Positions 56,235 through 64,000 of a DNA stretch of 64,000 nt are shown piece by piece (the first letter of the stretch is position 1; every line of letters begins with the position of its first letter). The translations under genes and the position numbers were made by a program. Under the pieces are notes generated by a model, which was not told the origin of the DNA, ran no database searches, and saw nothing but the letters and a program-made list of their open reading frames with translations. Origin of the DNA: Rhodospirillales bacterium (GTDB lineage Bacteria; Pseudomonadota; Alphaproteobacteria; Reyranellales; Reyranellaceae); assembly GCA_016185145.1 (NCBI GenBank), contig JACPOB010000104.1, forward strand, positions 36,311 through 100,310, given 5' to 3'.

Positions 56235-57689
56235 TCAGACCAGCGCGTTGCGCTCGATGAGCTTCCTGTAAAACAAGGCGCTGAGCTTGGGCGTGCGCTT
56301 CAGTGTCTTGTAATCGACATAATGCAACCCGAAGCGCGTCTCGAAGCCGTCGGCCCATTCGAAATTGTCCAGCAGGCTCCAGACGAAATAGCCGCGCACC
56401 GGCACGCCCTCGTTGATGGCCCGGTGCAACTGGTCGAGGTACTGGCGCAGGAACATGACGCGGTCCAGATCATTGATCTGGCCATCTTCGTCGGGCTCGT
56501 CGGCAGCCGACGTGCCGTTCTCGGTGATGTAGATCTCCTTCACGTTCCACAGTTTCTGGAGCATGCGCGGCGCCCAGTACAGCGCCTGGGGTGCGAATCC
56601 CAACCATGGCGATTTCATGTGAGGGTACGAGGCGGGCAGCTTCATCTGAGCATAGCCTGCCCCGTCGCTGCGCTCGCGCACGAAGGCACCTGGCCCATAG
56701 ACGTTGATGCCGACGAAGTCGACCGGCGTCGAGATCGTCTTGAGATCGGCATCGGTGAAGCGCGGCGCGTCGGCAGCGGCCGCCTTCAGGTAAGCGTCGG
56801 TGTAACGGCCTTCCAGCATGACGGTGAGATAGGCCGCGTTCAGTTCGCGCGTCGCATGCTCGGCGGCGCGGATGTTCTGCGGCGTCTCGACGTCGGGCAG
56901 GGCGATGGTGATGTTCTCGGCCGGGCCGATCTTGAGGCCGGCGCGGCCATTGGCCCGTGCGGCCTGAACGCCAAGCCCGTGGGCGAGCACGGCGTGGTGG
57001 CGCACCTGGTTGAGCTGCGCTGCGGGCAGTGTGAACCCGGGAGCATGGATGCCCGCGCCATAGCCCAGGTCGACGAAGGCGTGCATCTCGTTCAGCGTGA
57101 AGAAGCGTCCGACCTTGTCGCCGAGCCCACGCACAACGTGCGCCGTGTAGTCGGCGAAGGCCTGCGCGGTGTCGCGCGACTGCCAGCCGCCGCGGTCCTG
57201 CAGCGCCTGCGGCAGGTCCCAGTGATAGAGCGTGGCGTAGGGTTCTATGCCGTTGGCCAGAAGCTCGTCGATCAGGCGCTGATAGAAGGCGATCCCCTTG
57301 GGGTTGGGCGTGCCGCGGCCTTCGGGGAAGAGGCGCGGCCAGGCGATCGAGAAGCGATAGGCCTTGACGCCCAGCGCCTTCATCAGCGCCACGTCCTCCT
57401 TGTAGAGGTGATAGTGATCGTCGGCGATGTCGGCGGTGGCGCCGTCGCGGATCTTGCCGGGCAACTTGGCGAAGGTGTCCCAGATCGACGGGCCGCGGCC
57501 GTCGACGTTGGTTGCCCCCTCGATCTGGTAGGCCGAGGTCGCCGTTCCCCAGCGGAAGCCGTCGGGGAACTGGGGTTTCGGGAATGGATCGTCCGGCTCT
57601 TTCAGCAGTTTGGAGCCGGTGAGGCCGAGCGCCCCGAGGGCGAGGGACGACACGGCGAGGCCGCGTCGGGTGAAGCGGGAAGAGGTCAT
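56235..57689 (-). CDS. Glycoside hydrolase family 1 beta-glucosidase, exported
   Basis: 484 residues. Unusual for GH1: a Tat signal (RFTRRGLAVSSLALGALGL) precedes the barrel. Motifs: FRWGTATSAYQIEGATNVDGRGPSIWDTF, YRFSIAWPRLFPEG, HWDLPQAL, acid/base region FTLNEM (E201; the usual TFNEP/TLNEP Pro is Met), nucleophile ITENG (E390), and DNFEWADGFETRFGLHYVDY. Releases terminal sugars from beta-glucosides, probably in the periplasm. The Pro-to-Met change next to E201 might alter activity. Confidence 0.92.
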   Translation of the reverse strand: MTSSRFTRRGLAVSSLALGALGLTGSKLLKEPDDPFPKPQFPDGFRWGTATSAYQIEGATNVDGRGPSIWDTFAKLPGKIRDGATADIADDHYHLYKEDVALMKALGVKAYRFSIAWPRLFPEGRGTPNPKGIAFYQRLIDELLANGIEPYATLYHWDLPQALQDRGGWQSRDTAQAFADYTAHVVRGLGDKVGRFFTLNEMHAFVDLGYGAGIHAPGFTLPAAQLNQVRHHAVLAHGLGVQAARANGRAGLKIGPAENITIALPDVETPQNIRAAEHATRELNAAYLTVMLEGRYTDAYLKAAAADAPRFTDADLKTISTPVDFVGINVYGPGAFVRERSDGAGYAQMKLPASYPHMKSPWLGFAPQALYWAPRMLQKLWNVKEIYITENGTSAADEPDEDGQINDLDRVMFLRQYLDQLHRAINEGVPVRGYFVWSLLDNFEWADGFETRFGLHYVDYKTLKRTPKLSALFYRKLIERNALV

Positions 57690-57728
57690 CGAGTTCGTAA
57701 GGGCGGCAGCTGCCCGATGAATATCACG

Positions 57729-58817
57729 TCAGTAGCGCGCGATCACCTTCTCGGCGAAGTCCTTGAGGTTTTGCCGCGCTGTCTTCATGGCCGGCAGCAG
57801 GGAGATCTCGTTGAGGCCCATCGCCTCGCGCTCGCGCAGCATGGCGATGATCTCGTCGGGCGTGCCGACCAGGCCGCCGGTGGAGCGGATCAGGTCCTCG
57901 GTGATGAAGCGGCGCTCCTCCGGCGGCAGGAAGGCGCAATGGCCGAGATGAATCTGCTGGTAGCGCTTGGCTGCCGGCAGCTCCATCTTCTCGGTGAAGG
58001 CGAGGTACTCCTCCCACAGGTCGCGGCAGCGGCCGGCCACGGTGCTGGTGTCGCCGTCCATCTGGTAGAGCTCCCACCAGTAGTGCAGCGTGGCTGCAGC
58101 CATCGGCCCGATCTCGTCGATGACACGGTCCGAGGTCATGCTCTCGCCGGGCCGCAGCACGCAGGCGTAGGAGAGGGCGGTGGTATGGAACGTGTCGGGG
58201 AGCGTGCGGCCGACCGCGCTCGCGCCCTCGCGCATCGTGTCGAGGCTCTTCTGCAGCCGCGCCTTGGTCTGGTTGTGCGAGCAGACGCGGCCGTCGCCGT
58301 AGGCGCCCGCCGTCTTCAGCGCCAGCGGGCCGTCGGCCGCGACGTAGATCGGCACCGGATGCTCGACGTCGATGAAGCCCTCGTCGGGATGCAGGAAGCG
58401 GATGTCGGTCTTCTCGCCGTCGGGCGTGAGCGCATAGTCGACCTCCTGCCCGTGCAGCAGGGCGCGCAGCACGCGCAGGTACTCGCGGAACCCGCGCGCC
58501 TTCACCGGATCCTTGCCCATGACGCGCATGGCGGTGTGGCCGGTGCCGATACCCAGGAAGGTTCGGCCGGGCGCCAGCTTGTTGATGGTGGCGATGGAAT
58601 GGGCGGTGACCGGCGCCAGCCGCACCCCCGCCACCGAGACGCCGGTGCCGAGGCGGATGCGCGAGGTGTGCTCTGCCGCCAGCGCCAGCGTGGCGTAGGC
58701 GTCGGAATAGAGCATCTGCGAATCCGCCGCCCAGGCCGCATCGTAGCCCATCGCCTCGAGGTCGACGAACAGCTTCCAGTCCGTAATGCGCGGAACGACG
58801 GTGACTCCGAACTTCAT
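57729..58817 (-). CDS. LLM-class flavin-dependent oxidoreductase
   Basis: 362 residues from ATG 58817 (MKFGVTVVPRITDW). Luciferase-like barrel: DLEAMGYDAAWAADSQMLYSDAYATLALAAEHTSRIRLGTGVSV, GRTFLGIGTGHTAMRVMG, GFREYLRVLRALLHG, VPIYVAADGPLALKTAGAYGDG, TGGLVGTPDEIIAML. Such enzymes use FMN or F420; the cofactor is not decidable here. The start overlaps the ion-channel gene stop by four bases. Confidence 0.92.
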   Translation of the reverse strand: MKFGVTVVPRITDWKLFVDLEAMGYDAAWAADSQMLYSDAYATLALAAEHTSRIRLGTGVSVAGVRLAPVTAHSIATINKLAPGRTFLGIGTGHTAMRVMGKDPVKARGFREYLRVLRALLHGQEVDYALTPDGEKTDIRFLHPDEGFIDVEHPVPIYVAADGPLALKTAGAYGDGRVCSHNQTKARLQKSLDTMREGASAVGRTLPDTFHTTALSYACVLRPGESMTSDRVIDEIGPMAAATLHYWWELYQMDGDTSTVAGRCRDLWEEYLAFTEKMELPAAKRYQQIHLGHCAFLPPEERRFITEDLIRSTGGLVGTPDEIIAMLREREAMGLNEISLLPAMKTARQNLKDFAEKVIARY

Positions 58818-59512
58818 GATGTCTCCTGCTTGCTTTTCTCTCCGAGCGACACGAGGCGGGCCAGCAGGGTCGCCGGATAGAGCTGCCCGATGATGGCCTC
58901 GAGGTTGCTGAGACTGCGGGCGATGGGGTCGACCGGCACGATGTCGCCATAGCCCGAGGTGGTGAGCGTGACGAAGCTGAAATAGACGAGGTCGCTCGGC
59001 AGCGAGACCCGCATCCCCACGGTCAGGCCGCTGAAGGCCTTGGGCGAGTGCGCGCCGACCAGCGTGTAGAGTGCCACGAACAGGAGGCCGAAGGTGAGGT
59101 AGAGCAGGATGGCGCCGACGATGCGATGGTACGTGATACGGCCTGGTTCGAACACCGCGCGTGCCACCGTCCAGATGATGACCAGAGCAATCACCAGCCA
59201 GGCGGTGGCCTGCAGGGCGACGTCGAAGGGGACATGCTCGCCTTGGACGCGCAGCACGATGGCGGTGGAGAGCAGGCACACGACAACGAGGACACCCAGC
59301 ACCGGTACCAGGCTGCGCGACAGGATCAGCAATGCCAGCGAGAGCAGCACGACGAAGATGGCGCCGACCGGCTGGAGGTGATGTGTCTGCGCCTCGAGCG
59401 GTGACACGAGGAACAGGTGCAGCACCATGAGCAGTGTGAGGCCGGTCAGGATGGGGTCGCGCCACTTCTCGTGGACGCGATCGATGAATGCCCAGGGTCC
59501 CTTGCGAATCAT
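58814..59512 (-). CDS. Two-pore-helix (Ion_trans_2) potassium channel-like protein
   Basis: 232 residues, several membrane helices: about four in the N-terminal 120 residues, then the pore module. Selectivity filter TTSGYGDIVP (GYGD at 187-190) between two helices (VGAILLYLTFGLLFVALYTLV and SNLEAIIGQLYPATLLARLVSL). Matches bacterial small K+ channel-like proteins. Overlap with the downstream LLM oxidoreductase start suggests coupled expression, but no functional link is known. Confidence 0.9.
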   Translation of the reverse strand: MIRKGPWAFIDRVHEKWRDPILTGLTLLMVLHLFLVSPLEAQTHHLQPVGAIFVVLLSLALLILSRSLVPVLGVLVVVCLLSTAIVLRVQGEHVPFDVALQATAWLVIALVIIWTVARAVFEPGRITYHRIVGAILLYLTFGLLFVALYTLVGAHSPKAFSGLTVGMRVSLPSDLVYFSFVTLTTSGYGDIVPVDPIARSLSNLEAIIGQLYPATLLARLVSLGEKSKQETS

Positions 59513-59593
59513 GGTCGTGGTCCCGCTCTCTCACTGTGATCACGGGGATGGTACACGACCGGCGGCATCTTGGCTGGGCGTGCCACCCGATCA

Positions 59594-59699
59594 CCTCACC
59601 CTGAGGAGGGCGCGTAGCGCCCGTCTCGAAGGGTGGGCAGCACCACGACTGGTTCCCACCCTTCGAGACGCATCGCTTCGCGATGCTCCTCAGGGTGAG
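59594..59699. repeat. Family A hairpin repeat, copy 7
   Basis: Left stem GGGCGC-GTA-GCGCCC, right stem GCATCGC-TTC-GCGATGC (same stem as the solo copy at 30301). Between the channel gene and the GMC oxidoreductase gene, both minus strand. Confidence 0.9.
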
Positions 59700-59732
59700 A
59701 TGGTGTTGGGTTTGCTATCCCATAAGGCGTGA

Positions 59733-61343
59733 TCACTGCGCCGCCTGGCGCACCATGTCGGCGCACTTCTCGCCGATCATGATCGACGGCGCGTTGGTGT
59801 TGCCGGCGACGATGCTCGGCATGATCGAGGCGTCGGCCACGCGCAGCCGCTCTATGCCGTAGACGCGAAGCTGCGGGTCGACCACGTCGTCGACGGCGCG
59901 GCCCATGCGGCAGGTCCCGACGGGATGCAGGTTGGAGACGCCGTTGGCGCGGATGTGGGCGCGCAGGCCGGGTTCGTCCTCGACGCCGGCGCCCGGCAGG
60001 ATCTCCTCGACCACGAAGGGTTTCAGCGCCGCCTGCTTGCCGATGTCGCGGCAGATGCGCAGGCCCTGGATCATGGCATTCCAGTCGTTGGCGCTCTTCA
60101 GGAAGTTGAAGCGGATCTCGGGCGCGGCCAATGGATCGGCCGATTTCAGCCGCACCGTGCCACGGCCGTCGGGGCGCAGATGCACCGGCGACAGGCCGAA
60201 GGCGGAGAAGGGCTGCGCCACCACGCCGTGGCGGTTCCGCTCCTTGATCGCCCAGGCGAACATGTTGATCTGCAGGTCGGGCCGTTCCAGCCGCTTGTCG
60301 CTGCGCACCAGCGCGCCGACATAGAGCCCCATGCTGGCCAGCGGCCCGGTCCGCCCGAAGGCGTACTGCATGCCCGCCAGGATGCGCCGCGGGAAGCTGT
60401 TCACCAGGTCGTTCATGGTGACGGGCTGGGCGCACCTGTAGGCGACGTAGGTGTTGAAATGGTCGTGCAGGTTGCTGCCGACGCCTGGCATGTCCTTGAT
60501 CACGGCGATGCCGTGCTTCCCGAGATGCTCGGCCGGACCCAGGCCCGACAGCATCAGGAGCTGCGGCGAGCCGTAGACGCCGCCCGAGACGATGACCTCG
60601 CGGTTGGCGCGGGCCGTCCTGAGGCCGTCGGGCGTGCGGTACTCGATGCCGACGGCCCGGCCGTTCTCGATCAGCACGCGGGTCGCGTGCGCCGACGTGG
60701 CGATGGTGAGGTTCTTGCGCTTCTTCGCCTCACGCAGATAGGCGCGCGCGCTCGACCAGCGCCGCGCGCGGTTGATGGTGGTCTGGTAGTAGCCGACGCC
60801 TTCCTGGGTCCGGCCGTTGAAGTCGGGGTTGGCCGGGATGCCGGCCTGCTGGGCCGCCTCGTGCATGGCCTTGGCGAGCGTCGGCTGCCAGCGATGGTCG
60901 GAGACCTTCAGCGGTCCGCCGACGCCGTGGAACTCGTCGGCGCCGCGCTCCTGGTCCTCGGCGCGCTTGAAGTAGGGCAGGACCGAATCGTAATCCCAGC
61001 CCTCGCAGCCGCGCTGGCGCCATTCGTCGTAATCGGCGGCGTTGCCGCGCATATAGACCATGCCGTTGATCGAGCTGGTGCCGCCCAGGACCTTGCCGCG
61101 CGGCTGGTACATGATGCGGTTGTTGAGCTCGGGCTCGGGCTCGCTGTCGAACATCCAGTTGACGCGCGGATTGTTGAACGTCTTGTGGTAGCCGAGCGGA
61201 ATGTGGATCCAGGGATAGCTGTCCTTCGGTCCCGCCTCGAGCAGCAACACGCGAAAACGGCCGTCCTCGCTGAGACGGCCGGCCACGGCGCAGCCGGCCG
61301 AGCCGGCTCCGGTCACGATGAAGTCGTACGCTTCGCCCTGCAC
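59733..61343 (-). CDS. GMC-family oxidoreductase (choline dehydrogenase-like)
   Basis: 536 residues, FAD enzyme oxidising alcohols. Start: GTG 61343 with GGGAGGAG upstream (GTG 61346 also possible; the ATG further upstream adds an unrelated stretch). GMC motifs: DFIVTGAGSAGCAVAGRLSEDGRFRVLLLEAG, RGKVLGGTSSINGMVYMRGN, SGGVYGSPQLLMLSGLGPAEHL, catalytic His in SNLHPVGTCRMG, GNTNAPSIMIGEKCADM. Resembles choline/alcohol dehydrogenases. Substrate unknown; cytoplasmic. Confidence 0.93.
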   Translation of the reverse strand: MQGEAYDFIVTGAGSAGCAVAGRLSEDGRFRVLLLEAGPKDSYPWIHIPLGYHKTFNNPRVNWMFDSEPEPELNNRIMYQPRGKVLGGTSSINGMVYMRGNAADYDEWRQRGCEGWDYDSVLPYFKRAEDQERGADEFHGVGGPLKVSDHRWQPTLAKAMHEAAQQAGIPANPDFNGRTQEGVGYYQTTINRARRWSSARAYLREAKKRKNLTIATSAHATRVLIENGRAVGIEYRTPDGLRTARANREVIVSGGVYGSPQLLMLSGLGPAEHLGKHGIAVIKDMPGVGSNLHDHFNTYVAYRCAQPVTMNDLVNSFPRRILAGMQYAFGRTGPLASMGLYVGALVRSDKRLERPDLQINMFAWAIKERNRHGVVAQPFSAFGLSPVHLRPDGRGTVRLKSADPLAAPEIRFNFLKSANDWNAMIQGLRICRDIGKQAALKPFVVEEILPGAGVEDEPGLRAHIRANGVSNLHPVGTCRMGRAVDDVVDPQLRVYGIERLRVADASIMPSIVAGNTNAPSIMIGEKCADMVRQAAQ

Positions 61344-61390
61344 CACGCTCCTCCCGCTTCTTGGGCAGGAGCGTAGCAACAATCACGCTT

Positions 61391-61421
61391 CCTCCCCAGC
61401 GCGGAGTCCGCGCTGGGGAGG
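61391..61421. repeat. Family C hairpin, short copy
   Basis: CCTCCCC flank, stem AGCGCGG-AGT-CCGCGCT, GGGGAGG flank. Perfect stem with three-base loop. Same flanks as the composite at 38853 but different stem. Confidence 0.8.
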
Positions 61422-61441
61422 ATCGTCACGCGAAAGTCTGC

Positions 61442-61870
61442 CTAACGCATCCGCGCCGGCCGGCCGCGGCCGATCTTGTCGCCGCGGCTGTTGTACTGGT
61501 TGCCGTATTCGTCGGTGATGGCGACGGCGCGCGGATTGTCGGACTGGCCGCCCATCATGCCCGGGCCCTGGGCCTGATATTGGGGCTGGGTGCCGTACTG
61601 CATCTGGGCGCCCGAGCTGTAGTCGCTGCTCGGCATGCCGGCGGCGCTCTGGTTCTTGTTGCTCTGCGACAAAACGGTGGTCGAGCGCGTGCCGCCGCCG
61701 ACCGTGTCCGGCGCATTGGCGCTGGGCGTGCCGATGGTGCTCGCGGGCGCCGATCCGCCGGCGCCGCCGGGTGCCGTGTTGGGGCCAGGTGGCATGTAAT
61801 TGCCCTGAGCCAGGGCTGCGCCGCCCGAAAGGGCCAGCACGCAAGCCGCGATCGTCGTGGTCTTCAGCAT
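61442..61870 (-). CDS. Secreted Gly/Ser/Gln-rich protein of unknown function
   Basis: 142 residues from ATG 61870 with a GGAGG site. Signal peptide MLKTTTIAACVLALSGGAALAQ. The mature part is low-complexity (GPNTAPGGAGGSAPASTIG, SSDYSSGAQMQYGTQPQYQ) and ends DEYGNQYNSRGDKIGRGRPARMR. No family recognised beyond small alphaproteobacterial exported proteins. Divergent from the MFS gene. Confidence 0.75.
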   Translation of the reverse strand: MLKTTTIAACVLALSGGAALAQGNYMPPGPNTAPGGAGGSAPASTIGTPSANAPDTVGGGTRSTTVLSQSNKNQSAAGMPSSDYSSGAQMQYGTQPQYQAQGPGMMGGQSDNPRAVAITDEYGNQYNSRGDKIGRGRPARMR

Positions 61871-61959
61871 GATCGTTCCTCCTTGCGGGGTCAGGATGAC
61901 CGTCGGAACGCCGCCTGCGAGCGCGTCGTTGCATGCGCGAGCCGCTTTGACACACGTGC

Positions 61960-63222
61960 ATGGCACGTCCCTTGCGGTGCGGCTGGGTGCGGGGCAAGAA
62001 CGAACGGTCCCGTCGCCCAGCCTGGAGCCGTCACATCTTCAATCTCTACCTCGCGCTCGGCGCGATGACGGTGCAGCAGAGCTTCGCGACCCTGGGCCGC
62101 TCGACGGTGCCGCTGATCGCTGCGGCCATCATCGCCGATCTCCGCATCGATCCCGCGCTGGTCGGCGTCTATGTAGCCATCGGCGCCGTCGCGGGCTTTT
62201 TGACGACCATGACCTGCGGCGGCCTGATCGTCCGCTTTGGCGCGATGCGCATGACCCAGGTCGGCATGCTGGCGCTGGCCGTCGGCCTGGCGCTGCCGGC
62301 CTCTGGCTGGCTGCCGCTGTTCGCGCTGGGTGCCTTCGTGGGCGGGATGGGGCAGGCGATCTCCACGCCGTCGAGCTCGCATCTGCTCGGCCGCCTGTCG
62401 CCGCCGCGTCTCGCGCCGCTGGTCTTCTCGGTCAAGCAGACCGGCGTGCCGGCAGGCCTGATGGTGGCGGGCGTGGTGGCGCCGGTGTTGGCGACCGAGC
62501 TGGGCTGGCGCACGGCGCTGCTGGTGATCGGCGGGCTGTCGGCGCTGACCGGCCTGGCGCTGCAGCCCCTGCGAGCGCGCTTCGACGTCGACCGTGTGCC
62601 GGGCACGCCGCTGTCGCCGGCCGACATCCGCGCCAACGTCGCCTCGGTGCTGCGCGAGCCTGCGCTCAGGGCCATGTGTCTCGCCATGTTCAGCTTCGTC
62701 GGCCTGCAGTCGCTGTTCACCGGCTTCTTCGTGCTCTACCTGGTGCGCGGCCTGGGCTACGACCTCGAGCGTGCCGGCCTGGTGTTCGCGATCGCCGTCG
62801 CCGTGGCGGTGCCGGCGCGCATCGGCTGGGGCTGGCTTGCCTCGCGCTTGGTGCGGCCGGCGACGCTGCTGTCGGTGCTCGGCATCTGCATGGCCGCCTC
62901 GGCCGTGCTCACCGCCGTCATCCATTCCGCCTGGCCGACCTGGCTCGCCACGATCGTCGCCATCCTGTTCAGCGCCACGGCCGTGAGCTGGCACGGCGTG
63001 CTGCTGGCCGAGGTGGCGCGTCTCGCGCCGGTCGGCCGCATCGGCCCCACGACGGGCGCGGTACTGGCCTTCGGCGACGCCGGCGCGTTGGTGCTGCCGC
63101 TACTGTTCAGCGCAGCACTGACGCTGACCGGCGACTACGCGCCGGGCTTCCTGATCGGCGGCCTCTTCACGCTGGCGTTCGGCTTGTGGGGCGTGTGGCG
63201 GCGCTTCAGTCGCGGTGCCTAG
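61960..63222 (+). CDS. MFS transporter
   Basis: 420 residues, about 12 helices. The start is uncertain; the first 25 residues before HIFNLYLALGAMTVQQSFATLGRSTVPLIAAAI are hydrophilic. VGVYVAIGAVAGFLTTMTCGGLIVRFGAMRMTQVGML gives the MFS loop 2-3 pattern, and SVKQTGVPAGLMVAGVVAPVLATELGWRTALLVIGGLSAL the TM5-6 region. Resembles the CynX/NarK-like or cyanate-type branch; substrate unknown. Confidence 0.87.
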   Translation: MARPLRCGWVRGKNERSRRPAWSRHIFNLYLALGAMTVQQSFATLGRSTVPLIAAAIIADLRIDPALVGVYVAIGAVAGFLTTMTCGGLIVRFGAMRMTQVGMLALAVGLALPASGWLPLFALGAFVGGMGQAISTPSSSHLLGRLSPPRLAPLVFSVKQTGVPAGLMVAGVVAPVLATELGWRTALLVIGGLSALTGLALQPLRARFDVDRVPGTPLSPADIRANVASVLREPALRAMCLAMFSFVGLQSLFTGFFVLYLVRGLGYDLERAGLVFAIAVAVAVPARIGWGWLASRLVRPATLLSVLGICMAASAVLTAVIHSAWPTWLATIVAILFSATAVSWHGVLLAEVARLAPVGRIGPTTGAVLAFGDAGALVLPLLFSAALTLTGDYAPGFLIGGLFTLAFGLWGVWRRFSRGA

Positions 63223-63920
63223 GTGGACCTATAATTAGGCCCTCGCGAGGATCTCGTGGCCACTCGAATGTCGAGCGTATTGCTGCCCTCGGTGATGGCC
63301 GCGCGTGCATCGCGCAGTTGCAGGAGTCAGTCGGGCGAGCGCTTGGCGAGGCTGCTCAACGCCGTAACTCCAGGCTTCCCGCACCGCTGCTGCGCGCAAC
63401 GTTCAGCGCGTGAAGCAGCCTCAACTCGCCTTCCTCGGCGCGGCTATCGGCGATCAGAGCTTACCTTGCATGCGGTGGTATCGGCGGCGTGATAGCGGTT
63501 GCCGGTCCTGGCACAGATTGCGCGCGCCTCCCCGATGGCGGTGAGGCCGCGACTACGGTCGGCTGCGGTCAATGAGGCCTCGGCAAATTCGGATCGGCGG
63601 GCGTTCACCGCGGAAGCTTTCGGGAGCTTCGTCCGGCCGAAGCTGAATGTGGCCGCGACAGTCGCGCAGCACGTTCTTCTTCAGCTTGCCGGTGCCAATG
63701 CTGTCGACGTCGTGACGCATGCTCTCGCAAACCGCCCGCTGCTTTCGCGCATTGACGCGCGGAAAACCAGTTGCTACGAACACGTTGGCAAATAAAGAAA
63801 GTGCACTTTCTATATATGAAAGTAACCGAAACGACTTCAGGAGCTCAGACAGTCGACCGAGCGCTAGTGTCCTGATCGATAAATTCGGCTCATTCTGGCC
63901 TGATAGTGTAAGAGGTCAGA
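63223..63920. other. Region without intact gene, possibly decayed
   Basis: About 700 bases with short overlapping ORFs only. The minus strand around 63240-63340 reads LRDARAAITEGSNTLDIRVATRSS in one frame, protein-like but broken. GC falls towards 63780-63960. GAAAGTGCACTTTC (63797-63810) is a perfect 14-base palindrome followed by CTTTC-TATATAT-GAAAG. Probably an IS-flanking decayed segment. Confidence 0.4.
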
Positions 63921-64000
63921 ATGGCAAAGGGAAAAGCTTCGACGATTGAGCTGAGCGCAGCGGAGCGGCGTGAGCTTGAGTCGCTGACGCGACGGCGCAA
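63921..64000 (+). CDS. IS630-family transposase, 5' end only
   Basis: MAKGKASTIELSAAERRELESLTRRR, cut by the window edge, matches the N-terminus of IS630-type helix-turn-helix transposases (typically a lysine/alanine start followed by ELSAAERxELESLxRRR). The element's left end probably lies between about 63866 and 63910 (TGTCCTGATCGATAAATTC region), but the inverted repeat cannot be confirmed without the other end. Confidence 0.7.
   Translation, partial: MAKGKASTIELSAAERRELESLTRRR

Noticed and set aside
63499..63795. 98-codon ORF and overlapping minus-strand 76-codon ORF near the right edge
   Set aside because: Neither shows a family pattern or a convincing start; treated as part of a decayed region.

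Overview
The window is high-GC (roughly 65-70 percent by eye), gene-dense bacterial chromosome. Gene content points to an alphaproteobacterium. Evidence for this: the aroQ-accB-accC-aat-DUF2155-NDUFA12 neighbourhood, an adenosylcobalamin-dependent ribonucleotide reductase (NrdJ), an NDUFA12-type complex I accessory subunit, the rne / amidase / PBP1A / prfB block, several Bug-type solute receptors, and stem-loop repeats between genes. A Reyranella- or Bradyrhizobium-like soil/water organism would fit, but the genus cannot be fixed from this sequence. No rRNA, tRNA or CRISPR array was seen.

Layout: 1-2250 holds the 3' part of clpA and a small membrane protein. 2365-6233 (minus) is a NitT/TauT-type ABC importer with a Bug receptor at its end. 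6516-8634 holds a broken secreted protein, a GNAT-fold protein and a small unknown. 8641-13717 (minus) is a tetR / membrane-fusion / RND efflux operon. 13858-18315 is a HEAT-repeat protein facing nrdJ. 18620-23164 is the envelope/fatty-acid block: NDUFA12, an MlaD-like protein, DUF2155, aat, accC, accB and aroQ. 23241-27931 encodes the complete homogentisate route from 4-hydroxyphenylpyruvate to fumarate and acetoacetate (hppD, hmgA, FAH, maiA), with a divergent MarR regulator. 27928-31566 holds an AsmA-like exported protein, a DsbA-family protein and a BepA-type metalloprotease. 31638-36989 is a five-gene run: a GGT-like lipoprotein, an aminotransferase and three tandem LprI/DUF3298-type secreted paralogues. 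37136-41539 holds two acyl-CoA dehydrogenases and an MFS transporter. 41660-45623 is a catabolic locus (dehydrogenase, LacI regulator, SDR, TRAP receptor) with two identical LacI-type operators. 45753-55210 holds a BON protein, a Bug receptor, rne, an amidase, PBP1A and prfB, the last with its programmed +1 frameshift site. 55675-63222 holds an exported GH1 glycosidase, an LLM oxidoreductase, a K+ channel-like protein, a GMC oxidoreductase and an MFS transporter. The right edge enters an IS630-type transposase gene.

The most unusual pattern is in the intergenic repeats. Two main families (seven and five copies) and two smaller ones have constant flanks but stems that differ from copy to copy while staying self-complementary, with conserved loops (C-GNA-G triloops in the largest family). 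Many copies lie between genes of the same operon, and one supplies the stop codon of the FAH gene.

Several conserved genes look damaged by short deletions or rearrangements: rne (about 34-37 bases missing plus a frame change), the BepA-like protease (N-terminus lost), a small secreted protein (frame break), and the C-terminal tail of nrdJ (replaced). Because rne and nrdJ are normally indispensable, assembly error or a very recent event should be considered.
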